Program-made: the position numbers and the translations under genes | Notes under the pieces: model-generated | What the model was told of the DNA's origin: nothing | Database searches by the model: none | Seen by the model: the letters and a program-made list of their open reading frames with translations, nothing else | Assembly: GCA_902803355.1 (NCBI GenBank) | Contig: CADCPP010000176.1 | Coordinates: 1 to 5,737, forward strand | Reading direction: 5' to 3' | Length of the DNA: 5,737 bases | From: an uncultured Lachnospiraceae bacterium | GTDB taxonomy: Bacteria > Bacillota > Clostridia > Lachnospirales > Lachnospiraceae | Shown: piece after piece, positions 1 to 5,602 of the stretch | Layout: each line of letters opens with the position of its first letter | How positions within the stretch are numbered: the first letter of the stretch is position 1

Positions 1-1061
1 CCGAGCATACCCAGATTGGAGATCGTAAAGGTCCCTCCGCTCATATCATCAGGCTGCAGCCTGCCGTCGCGGGCCTTGGCGATCAGCTCTTTCGATGCCG
101 CCGCGATCTCCGGAAGGCTCATCACATCTGCCTCCTTAACGACCGGGACCACGAGCCCATTAGGCGTATCCACGGCAATGCCCACGTTTGCATAATTGTG
201 AAAACGGATCCCGTCCGGCGACCAGTAGGCGTTTGCCTGCGGGTTTTCGATCAGCGCCTTCGCGCAGACTGCGGTCAGCAGATCCATGATGGAGATCTTC
301 ACGCCCTGTGCTTCGTACTTTTTATTGATCTGTTCGCGGAAGCTGAGCAGGTTTGCCATCTTCACGTCGACCTTATGATTGGTCTGTGCCGTGGAAGAAA
401 GGCTCTGGAACATCCGTCTTGCCGTAACTTTGCGGATCTTGGAGGCCGGCTGCAGGGTTTCCGCAGCCATGCGGCGCGGTCTTGCGACTATGGCCGACAT
501 GCCGCTTTCCATGAAGCGTCTGACATCGGCTTCCAGGATCCTTCCCTCTGAGCCGCTTCCCTTCACGGCAGCAAGTGGGACCGCGTTCAGTTCCGCAAGA
601 CGTCTTGCCCGCGGTGTGGAGCGAATGCGCCCGCCCGGCGTGAGCTCCGCCACAGGAGGCACAGAAACGGCAGGTCCCGCAGGAGCCGCGGGCGGAGCGG
701 CAAAGACCGGCGCCGCCGGCTTTACTGCCGCTGCAGACGAAGCGCCCGCAGGCGCCGCCGGTCCCGTCTTCTCAATTACGGCAGGCTTTCCGTCCTTATC
801 CGCCGGTTCGGGGATCTCCTCTCCGGGCTGTCCGATCACCGCGATCGGTGTTCCGCAGGGTTTTTCCGTTCCTTCCTCATAGTACAGCTTTAACACCTTG
901 CCTTCAGCCGGCGATTCAACTTCCACCGTCGATTTATCTGTTTCGATCTCGGCGAGGGCTTCCCCCTTCTTTACGGCATCGCCTTCGGCCTTCAGCCATC
1001 TGATGATCGTGCCTTCTTCCATATCCATGCCGAGTTTCGGCATCAGAAACAGTTCTGCCAT
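1..1061 (-). CDS. Dihydrolipoyl acyltransferase (E2) of a 2-oxo-acid/acetoin dehydrogenase complex, 3' end cut by window edge
   Basis: This is the E2 core subunit, which takes the acyl group from E1 on a swinging lipoyl arm and transfers it to CoA in the cytoplasm. I translated 353 codons without a stop from ATG at 1061-1059. Residues 1-76 form a lipoyl domain with the ETDKST motif, so K43 is the expected lipoylation site. Residues about 80-143 are a flexible Ala/Pro-rich linker. Residues about 145-185 are the peripheral-subunit-binding domain (STPRARRLA...GRILEADV). The acyltransferase domain begins near 208 and includes the conserved TFTISNLG at 344-351. The catalytic HxxxDG near the C-terminus lies beyond the window, so roughly 70-80 residues are missing because of the edge, not a mutation. 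There is a single lipoyl domain. The start overlaps the E1 beta stop by one base (TGATG), with GGGAGG 8 bases upstream at 1070-1075. The acyl substrate cannot be read from this part. Confidence 0.95.
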   Translation of the reverse strand, partial: MAELFLMPKLGMDMEEGTIIRWLKAEGDAVKKGEALAEIETDKSTVEVESPAEGKVLKLYYEEGTEKPCGTPIAVIGQPGEEIPEPADKDGKPAVIEKTGPAAPAGASSAAAVKPAAPVFAAPPAAPAGPAVSVPPVAELTPGGRIRSTPRARRLAELNAVPLAAVKGSGSEGRILEADVRRFMESGMSAIVARPRRMAAETLQPASKIRKVTARRMFQSLSSTAQTNHKVDVKMANLLSFREQINKKYEAQGVKISIMDLLTAVCAKALIENPQANAYWSPDGIRFHNYANVGIAVDTPNGLVVPVVKEADVMSLPEIAAASKELIAKARDGRLQPDDMSGGTFTISNLGML

Positions 1062-1075
1062 CAGTGTATCCTCCC
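1059..1075 (-). promoter_or_regulatory. Coupled stop/start junction, E1 beta to E2
   Basis: The E1 beta stop TGA (1063-1061) and the E2 ATG (1061-1059) share one base as TGATG. GGGAGG (1075-1070) inside the E1 beta end serves as the ribosome binding site with 8-base spacing. The arrangement would keep E1 beta and E2 synthesis in step. Confidence 0.85.
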
Positions 1076-2047
1076 TTCACATACGCGCTTTGCCGCTGCG
1101 ATCAGCTTCTCTGCTGTCGGGGCCGATTCCTGCTCCGGCAGCGTGGCGTTCGGCACCGGTATGTTGGCGCCGCACACCCGCACGATCGGTGCATCCAGTT
1201 CGTCAAACAGCTTATCCGCGATCTGAGCAGCCACTTCCGCACCGAAGCCGGAAAACTCCGACGCCTCATGCGCAATGATCACGCGGCCGGTCTTCGTCAC
1301 GGATTCCCGGATCGCTTCGAAATCCAGCGGGACCAGGCTGCGCAGGTCAAGCACCTCCGCGTCGATGCCCTCCGCTTCCAGCTTCTTTGCCGCTTCGAGT
1401 GCCGTCAGCACCGTCTTGGAATAGGTGATGATGGTAACGTCTTTTCCGTATCGCTTTACGTCAGCCTTGCCGAGCGGGATCAGGTATTCCTGCTCCGGAA
1501 CCTCGCCCTTGGTCTGATACAGACCTTTGTGTTCGATGAAGATCACGGGATTATCGTCGCGGATCGCCGTCTTCAGCAGCCCTTTCACATCGTAAGGCGT
1601 TGAAGGGATGACGACCTTCAAGCCGGGGATCGCGGTAAAGAGCGATTCCAGACTCTGCGACTGGGTACAGCCGTTGGAGCGTCCGCGGCCCTGCTGTGTC
1701 CGCAGCACCATGGGGACGCGGATCTGTCCGTTGGTCTTGTAATACATCTTGGACATTTCATTCAAAACGATATCGAAGCAGACGCCGATGAAATCGACAT
1801 GCATGATCTCTGCGACCGGCCTTGCGCCGCACATGGCCGCGCCGCACGCCGTGCCGGCGATTGCAAGCTCGGAAAGCGGGGTATTGCGTACGCGGCTCGG
1901 ACCGAATTCGTCCAGCAGCCCTTTGGTTGCCTTATAAACGCCGCCCGTGATGGCTACATCTTCCCCCATCACCAAGACCTTTTCATCGCGGCGCATTTCT
2001 TCTGCCAGGGCGGAAGCAACGGCTTCCCGGTACATTATCCTTTGCAT
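1061..2047 (-). CDS. Thiamine-diphosphate-dependent dehydrogenase E1 component, beta subunit (AcoB/PdhB type)
   Basis: This 328-residue protein has the normal length for the beta subunit of a heterotetrameric E1, which with alpha cleaves a 2-oxo acid or acetoin and reductively acylates lipoyl-E2. Recognisable blocks are GEDVA (28-32), TGGVYKATKGL (34-44), NTPLSELAIAG (55-65), PGLKVVIPSTPYD (141-153), AIRDDNPVIFIEHK (161-174), IPLGKADVKR (190-199) and LDAPIVRV near the C-terminus. E60 corresponds to the glutamate that activates the ThDP aminopyrimidine. Most blocks look closest to the acetoin-dehydrogenase AcoB group from memory. The segment usually reading QHSQS or EHSQS reads TQSQS here, so the conserved active-site His is Q129 (codon 1661-1663). 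The start is fixed by AGGAGG at 2053-2058, five bases upstream, and lies 15 bases after the E1 alpha stop. Family assignment is secure; substrate (pyruvate, acetoin, branched-chain or another) is not. Confidence 0.95.
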   Translation of the reverse strand: MQRIMYREAVASALAEEMRRDEKVLVMGEDVAITGGVYKATKGLLDEFGPSRVRNTPLSELAIAGTACGAAMCGARPVAEIMHVDFIGVCFDIVLNEMSKMYYKTNGQIRVPMVLRTQQGRGRSNGCTQSQSLESLFTAIPGLKVVIPSTPYDVKGLLKTAIRDDNPVIFIEHKGLYQTKGEVPEQEYLIPLGKADVKRYGKDVTIITYSKTVLTALEAAKKLEAEGIDAEVLDLRSLVPLDFEAIRESVTKTGRVIIAHEASEFSGFGAEVAAQIADKLFDELDAPIVRVCGANIPVPNATLPEQESAPTAEKLIAAAKRVCEGRIH

Positions 2048-2062
2048 GGCTCCCTCCTTTCC

Positions 2063-3046
2063 TCAGGCAAACAGTTTTGTTTCCATATCTTCTACGGACA
2101 TCGGCTTCCCGCTCATCCCGAAGGCGACCGCTTCCGCGATCTGATCCTGCACCGATTTGAGGAGATCTGCATCTTCCGCCTCCGTCCAGCCGACATTTTC
2201 CGTCAGGTAGTTCTTCATCATGACCAGACAGTTGTTGTGGTCTTTCATGTTCTGGACCTCTTCCTTCGTGCGGTAGGTCTGCTCATCGCCCTCGTGATGA
2301 CCACGGAAACGGTAGGTATCGCATTCGATGAGTGTGGGGCCTTCACCGCGCCTCGCCCGCTCCACGGCTGCCTTTGCCGCCGCATAGACCTCCAGCACGT
2401 CGTTGCCGTTCACAAGAACTCCGGGTATTCCCAGACCTTCCGCTCGCTGCCAGAAATGACCGAGCGCCGTCGAGCTTTCCACGCTCGTCGAGATGGCGTA
2501 ATGATTGTTCTCGCAGACATAGACGGCAGGAAGCTTCCATACGGAAGCCATGTTGATGCACTCAAGGAAGGCTCCCTGATTGCCGCCGCCGTCGCCGAAA
2601 AAGGCTACGGCGACCCGGCCCGGCGCGTACATCTGGCAGTAGAGGGCATGGCCTGTTGCCTGAGAAATGGATGCGCCTACGATGCCGTTCGCCGCCATGA
2701 AGCCGACATCCGGCGAGGACTGATGCATCTTGCCGGCGCGGCCGCCGCAGATACCGTTTTCTCTGCCCATCAGCTCTGCCATCATGGCCTTCGTATCCGC
2801 CCCTTTCGCGATCAGATGACCGTCGCAGCGGTGCGTGGAGGCGACATAATCCTCCTTTGTCAACGCATAACAGATCCCGGTCGCCGTGGCTTCCTCACCG
2901 ACGTACATGTGCATGTTGCCGATCACGATGCCCTGTTTGAAATACGCAACGGCGTTTTCCTCAAATTCCCGGATCAGCGTCATCGTCCGATACATCCGGA
3001 CCAGATCCTCACGGGCGAGTCCGAGCGCTTTGTAATCTTTATTCAT
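2063..3046 (-). CDS. Thiamine-diphosphate-dependent dehydrogenase E1 component, alpha subunit (AcoA/PdhA type)
   Basis: This 327-residue cytoplasmic protein binds the ThDP diphosphate and Mg2+ and pairs with the beta subunit encoded next. The ThDP motif starts with GDGGGNQG (151-158) and ends at ENN (179-181). WKLPAVYVCENN and GPTLIECDTYRFRGHHEGD (236-254) strongly resemble the acetoin dehydrogenase alpha group, and H250 matches the active-site-loop histidine. Three positions depart from what I recall of the family. THRGHGH/YRxHG reads THRCDGH, so the first His is D75. GGSMH reads AGKMH, giving K106. The usual I/V-P after GIVGA reads ASIS, giving S128. These were checked against the codons. 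ATG at 3046 overlaps the E3 stop as ATGA and has AGGAG at 3053-3057, six bases upstream. A catalytically live but divergent E1 is the best reading; the substrate is unassigned. Confidence 0.94.
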   Translation of the reverse strand: MNKDYKALGLAREDLVRMYRTMTLIREFEENAVAYFKQGIVIGNMHMYVGEEATATGICYALTKEDYVASTHRCDGHLIAKGADTKAMMAELMGRENGICGGRAGKMHQSSPDVGFMAANGIVGASISQATGHALYCQMYAPGRVAVAFFGDGGGNQGAFLECINMASVWKLPAVYVCENNHYAISTSVESSTALGHFWQRAEGLGIPGVLVNGNDVLEVYAAAKAAVERARRGEGPTLIECDTYRFRGHHEGDEQTYRTKEEVQNMKDHNNCLVMMKNYLTENVGWTEAEDADLLKSVQDQIAEAVAFGMSGKPMSVEDMETKLFA

Positions 3047-3057
3047 GATCTTCTCCT
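3043..3057 (-). promoter_or_regulatory. Coupled stop/start junction, lpdA to E1 alpha
   Basis: The E3 stop TGA (3045-3043) and the E1 alpha ATG (3046-3044) share bases as ATGA. An AGGAG ribosome binding site (3057-3053) lies within the end of lpdA, six bases before the start. This supports translational coupling and one transcript. Confidence 0.85.
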
Positions 3058-4458
3058 TTTGTTCGGAATATGCAGCGCCCGGTTTTCCGACGCCAGAAAG
3101 GCTTCCCTCACCGCCTCGGAAACGGTCGGATGCGCATGAATAGTCCCGGTCACTTCCTCCGCGGTCGCTTCCATGCCGATGGCAAGAGCGGCTTCCGCGA
3201 TCAGCTCGGTGGCCGCGTGACCGATGATGTGGACCCCCAGCACCTCGTTTAATTCATCACCGACCAGCACTTTGACGAAGCCTTTTCCGCCGTCGGCGAT
3301 CAAGGCTCTGCCGTTCGCACTCATCGGAAACTTGCCGACGTGATAGGGGATTCCCTTTTCTTTGATCTGTTCTTCGGTAAGCCCTGCGCCGGCTGCCTCG
3401 GGGATGCTGTAGACGCAGGACGGAACGGCAGCGGGATCGTAGACATGCGGCGTTTTGCCGCAGGCGTTTTCCGCGGCGGTCTCACCCTGCGCACTGGCCG
3501 TGTGTGCCAGCATGATCTGCCCGGTACAGTCGCCGATCGCATAAACGCCGGGCACCGCCGTTTCCAGGACTTCATTTACAAGGATCCTGCCGCGCTCGGT
3601 CTTCAGACCGCCGGCCTCCGGTTCCAGTTCCGCCGTATATGGACGGCGTCCCACGCAGCAAAGGAGTTTTTCGGCTGTAAAGGTCTTCTCCTGCCCCTCT
3701 GCTTCTACTGTGACTTTCACGCCTTCGTCCGTATCCTCCACTTTCGTGACCTTGTGGGAAAGGTTGAGTTTTACGCCCTGGCTCCTCAGCCGGGCTGCCA
3801 GCTCGGCGGCGATCTCACCGTCCAACGGCGGCGTGATGCGCGGCAGCGCTTCCAGGATCTCCACCTGTACGCCGAGCGCCTGCATCGCGCAGGCAAATTC
3901 CACGCCGATAACGCCTCCGCCGAGAACCAGAAGCGTCTTCGGCAGTTCGGGCAGTGAAAGCGCCTCCGTGGAATCGATCACATTCCGGCTCTCGCGAAGG
4001 CCGGGGATCGGCGGAACTGCCGGTTCGGAGCCGCTTGCAACGATAATGCGGTCCCACTCGCCGATCTCTTCTTTTCCCTCTGAGCGGATGAGTACGGTCT
4101 TCGGCCTGATGAAAGAAGCCGTTCCGTAAATCACCTTCACGCCGGCAGCTTTCAGCAGCGCCCCGACGCCGCCCGTCAGCTTTTCCACGATCCCGTTCTT
4201 ATAAGCCTGCACCTTCTCCCAGTCGACGGCATGGACCTTCAGGGAAAGTCCCATGGCCTCCGCCTCTTTTGCTTCCGACAGAAGGCCTGCCGGATGCAGA
4301 ATGGCTTTCGTGGGGATGCAGCCCACGTTCAGGCAGGTACCGCCAAGCTTTTCCTTTTCCGCAAGAGTCACTTCTGCGCCCAGCTGTGCGGCGCGCAGCG
4401 CAGCCACATAGCCTCCGGGGCCGCCGCCGATAACCAGAACTTTTCTCTTTTCGTCCAT
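3043..4458 (-). CDS. lpdA: Dihydrolipoyl dehydrogenase (E3), FAD flavoprotein
   Basis: E3 reoxidises the dihydrolipoyl group of E2 and passes electrons through a redox disulfide and FAD to NAD+. The protein has 471 residues, normal for a form without an N-terminal lipoyl domain. Residues 11-16 (GGGPGG) begin the FAD-binding Rossmann fold. GGTCLNVGCIPTK (39-51) carries the redox pair C42/C47. GGGVIGVE (180-187) is the NAD-binding Rossmann motif, followed by E200 or E203 near the second strand end, consistent with NAD preference. GVYAIGDC (304-311) is the second FAD contact. HAHPTVSEA (441-449) supplies the catalytic H443-E448 dyad. The start ATG at 4458 has AGGAG at 4467-4471, eight bases upstream. 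It is the first gene of the operon. E3 first is less usual than last, but implies an E3 dedicated to this complex. All catalytic residues appear intact. Confidence 0.97.
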   Translation of the reverse strand: MDEKRKVLVIGGGPGGYVAALRAAQLGAEVTLAEKEKLGGTCLNVGCIPTKAILHPAGLLSEAKEAEAMGLSLKVHAVDWEKVQAYKNGIVEKLTGGVGALLKAAGVKVIYGTASFIRPKTVLIRSEGKEEIGEWDRIIVASGSEPAVPPIPGLRESRNVIDSTEALSLPELPKTLLVLGGGVIGVEFACAMQALGVQVEILEALPRITPPLDGEIAAELAARLRSQGVKLNLSHKVTKVEDTDEGVKVTVEAEGQEKTFTAEKLLCCVGRRPYTAELEPEAGGLKTERGRILVNEVLETAVPGVYAIGDCTGQIMLAHTASAQGETAAENACGKTPHVYDPAAVPSCVYSIPEAAGAGLTEEQIKEKGIPYHVGKFPMSANGRALIADGGKGFVKVLVGDELNEVLGVHIIGHAATELIAEAALAIGMEATAEEVTGTIHAHPTVSEAVREAFLASENRALHIPNKRRRS

Positions 4459-4484
4459 GGAACAAACTCCTTTTTTCGTCCGTT

Positions 4485-4499
4485 TCTCCGCTGCGGAGA
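4485..4499. repeat. Perfect 7-1-7 palindrome in the operon leader (hairpin or operator)
   Basis: TCTCCGC (4485-4491) and GCGGAGA (4493-4499) are exact reverse complements around one T. In the predicted operon transcript it would lie about +9 to +24 and fold as a short hairpin (five base pairs with a five-base loop). As DNA it could be an operator just downstream of the start. The CUCC of its 5' arm could also pair with the GGAG of the lpdA ribosome binding site (four pairs only), so a translational effect is possible but weak. Confidence 0.4.
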
Positions 4500-4514
4500 T
4501 GTTTTCTGTCTTTT

Positions 4515-4544
4515 ATTATACGAAGGCATTCCATGAAACTCCAA
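4515..4544 (-). promoter_or_regulatory. Candidate sigma-70/A promoter of the lpdA-E1-E2 operon
   Basis: On the minus strand a perfect TATAAT lies at 4520-4515. The -35 is poor: TTGGAG at 4544-4539 with an 18-base spacer, or TGGAGT at 4543-4538 with 17. A strong -10 with a weak -35 is what an activator-dependent promoter looks like. Transcription would begin near 4508, leaving a leader of about 50 bases before the lpdA ATG. The start point is inferred from spacing only. Confidence 0.6.
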
Positions 4545-4561
4545 TTCCCGATTCCGAAGCG

Positions 4562-4584
4562 ATTTATCGTTACAGACGATAAAT
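4562..4584. promoter_or_regulatory. LysR-type binding site (T-N11-A, ATC-N9-GAT) between the divergent genes
   Basis: A perfect inverted repeat has 9-base arms, ATTTATCGT (4562-4570) and ACGATAAAT (4576-4584), around a 5-base spacer TACAG. Inside it, ATC (4566-4568) and GAT (4578-4580) are nine bases apart, and T4567 and A4579 form the T-N11-A pair typical of LysR-family sites. Its centre, 4573, is 65 bases upstream of the operon start predicted from the TATAAT, matching the classical recognition site position of LysR activators. The divergent LysR gene is the likely binder. Confidence 0.72.
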
Positions 4585-4620
4585 AACAAAAAATAATTAC
4601 TGTTAATTCGAACAATTTAT
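4585..4620. other. AT-rich tract between the LysR box and the LysR promoter
   Basis: The 60 bases 4561-4620 hold only 13 G or C, against GC-rich flanking genes. The part outside the LysR box is a run of A/T with a weak inverted repeat, TGTT (4601-4604) and AACA (4611-4614). It could act as a bendable segment or an upstream element for either promoter. No gene is visible in it. Confidence 0.35.
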
Positions 4621-4630
4621 CTCCGGCATC

Positions 4631-4659
4631 TTGTGCAGCCTGCACATATCGCTTATACT
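4631..4659 (+). promoter_or_regulatory. Candidate promoter of the LysR gene
   Basis: TTGTGC (4631-4636) and TATACT (4654-4659) are separated by 17 bases. The -10 matches the consensus at five of six positions and the -35 at three (TTG). The predicted start, about 4665-4666, falls at the edge of the GGAGG ribosome binding site, giving a leader of only about 13 bases. That tight fit weakens the call, and the real promoter may lie further upstream in the AT-rich tract. Confidence 0.4.
4632..4646. repeat. Perfect 7-1-7 palindrome, possible operator in the LysR promoter
   Basis: TGTGCAG (4632-4638) and CTGCACA (4640-4646) are exact reverse complements around a single C. The element overlaps the -35 and spacer of the candidate LysR promoter, where a bound protein would block RNA polymerase. 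It lacks a symmetric T-N11-A pair (that spacing holds G and C), so it is not a standard LysR box. It is one base shorter than the CRP spacing and lacks its TGTGA core. The binder is unknown. Confidence 0.45.
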
Positions 4660-4665
4660 GGTTAC

Positions 4666-4670
4666 GGAGG
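4666..4670 (+). promoter_or_regulatory. Ribosome binding site deciding the LysR start
   Basis: GGAGG lies eight bases before ATG 4679. It favours this start over the in-frame TTG at 4631, which would add 16 residues not typical of the family and overlap the candidate promoter. Confidence 0.8.
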
Positions 4671-4678
4671 GTAAAACG

Positions 4679-5578
4679 ATGAATCTGAACCAACTGCAGT
4701 ATGTCCTTTCGGTTGCCGAACACCGGAGTTTTTCTCTGGCGGCGGAGAACCTTTTTATCAGCCAGTCCACGCTGTCGCAGCAGATCATGAATCTGGAAAG
4801 CGAACTGGGCGTGAAGCTTTTTCTCCGTACGACCCGCGATGTGCAGATCACGGAAGCCGGCCGTGCTTTCCTTGAGGAAGCGGCCGAGATCCTCCGCCGG
4901 ACGGAGGGGCTGAAGCAGACCATGTCCGACTATGCGGGCCTTCTGAAAGGAACCATCAATATCGGTGCGATCAACGCACTTGAGACCATTCATTTCAGTC
5001 AGATCATCACGGATTTCTACTCGGCCTTCCCGCAGCTGACGGTCAATATCGTGGGCAACTCCTCCTATCCTTTGCTGGACGCGCTGGAAAACCGGAGCAT
5101 CGACATTGCTTTCCTGACGCGGCCGGTCAAGGGCAGTTATCCTTCCCTGAAATTCACCGTCCTCGGGACCGATGACTACTGTCTGCTGGTCTCCAAGGAT
5201 CATCCTCTTTCCCATAAAAAAACGGTCTCCCTTCGGGAACTGAAGGATGACCGTTTCATTCTGCATCAGCCGTCGCAGGCTGTGAGCGATATCTGTCTTG
5301 CCGCCTGTGAGGAGGCCGGATTTGCCCCGAACATCGTCTGCCGCAACAGTGCGGCGCCCATCTCCGCCAACCTTGTCCGGGCAGGCCTCGGCGTCGGCTT
5401 TTTTACCATGGAGGAATCCGAGGGCTTTCTGGGGCCGGATGTCGCCCGCCTAGCTTTAAAAAAGCCCGTGCGCAAGGAGATCGTTATGGTGACCTCCCGG
5501 ACGCACGAGCCTTCCCGCCTCGTCGGCGTATTCATTGATTTTGTAATGCACTGGCTTTCCTCGCAGTACGGCGACTGA
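4679..5578 (+). CDS. LysR-family transcriptional regulator, likely activator of the divergent dehydrogenase operon
   Basis: This is a 299-residue protein, the typical LysR length. Residues about 3-60 are the winged helix-turn-helix, with the core SFSLAAENLFISQSTLSQQI at 17-36 followed by LESELGVKLF and TEAG. Residues about 62-88 are the linker/dimerisation helix. Residues about 91-295 are the periplasmic-binding-like effector domain with IDIAFLTRP (141-149) and VRAGLGVGF (233-241). There are no membrane segments. The same frame extends back to a TTG at 4631, but ATG at 4679 is preferred because GGAGG sits at 4666-4670 with 8-base spacing and because LysR proteins usually start two or three residues before the LxxLxxF/Y region, as here. 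Divergent placement beside a metabolic operon with a LysR box between them makes local control and autoregulation likely. The effector is unknown; substrate or product of the complex is the natural guess. Confidence 0.95.
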   Translation: MNLNQLQYVLSVAEHRSFSLAAENLFISQSTLSQQIMNLESELGVKLFLRTTRDVQITEAGRAFLEEAAEILRRTEGLKQTMSDYAGLLKGTINIGAINALETIHFSQIITDFYSAFPQLTVNIVGNSSYPLLDALENRSIDIAFLTRPVKGSYPSLKFTVLGTDDYCLLVSKDHPLSHKKTVSLRELKDDRFILHQPSQAVSDICLAACEEAGFAPNIVCRNSAAPISANLVRAGLGVGFFTMEESEGFLGPDVARLALKKPVRKEIVMVTSRTHEPSRLVGVFIDFVMHWLSSQYGD

Positions 5579-5602
5579 AAATACGAAGCTTCCCGGCAAA
5601 GC

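Noticed and set aside
1..60. Possible truncation of E2 as a pseudogene
   Set aside because: The frame is open right to the window edge and ends inside the conserved NLGM region, so the missing C-terminus is explained by the edge.
379..1278. Two plus-strand open frames (379-882 and 898-1278), the first rich in Ala/Gly/Pro
   Set aside because: The Ala/Gly-rich stretch is the reverse of the Ala/Pro-rich linker of E2, and the minus-strand reading gives clear lipoyl and subunit-binding domains.
1799..3139. A 446-codon open frame on the plus strand across E1 alpha and E1 beta
   Set aside because: It lies opposite two well-recognised genes, has no domain that I can identify and no family-like composition. 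GC-rich codons on one strand often leave the complementary frame free of stops.
4632..4646. CRP/FNR-type site
   Set aside because: The arms are TGTGC/GCACA with a 15-base span; CRP sites read TGTGA-N6-TCACA and FNR sites TTGAT-N4-ATCAA, so neither fits.
4631..4678. Upstream TTG start for the LysR gene adding 16 residues
   Set aside because: It has no good ribosome binding site, overlaps the candidate promoter and palindrome, and the family normally starts where ATG 4679 does.
4199..5266. A 355-codon minus-strand open frame spanning the LysR gene, the control region and the start of lpdA
   Set aside because: It is opposite the LysR gene and out of frame with lpdA, crosses both predicted promoters, and its translation shows no known motif. 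It is a shadow frame.
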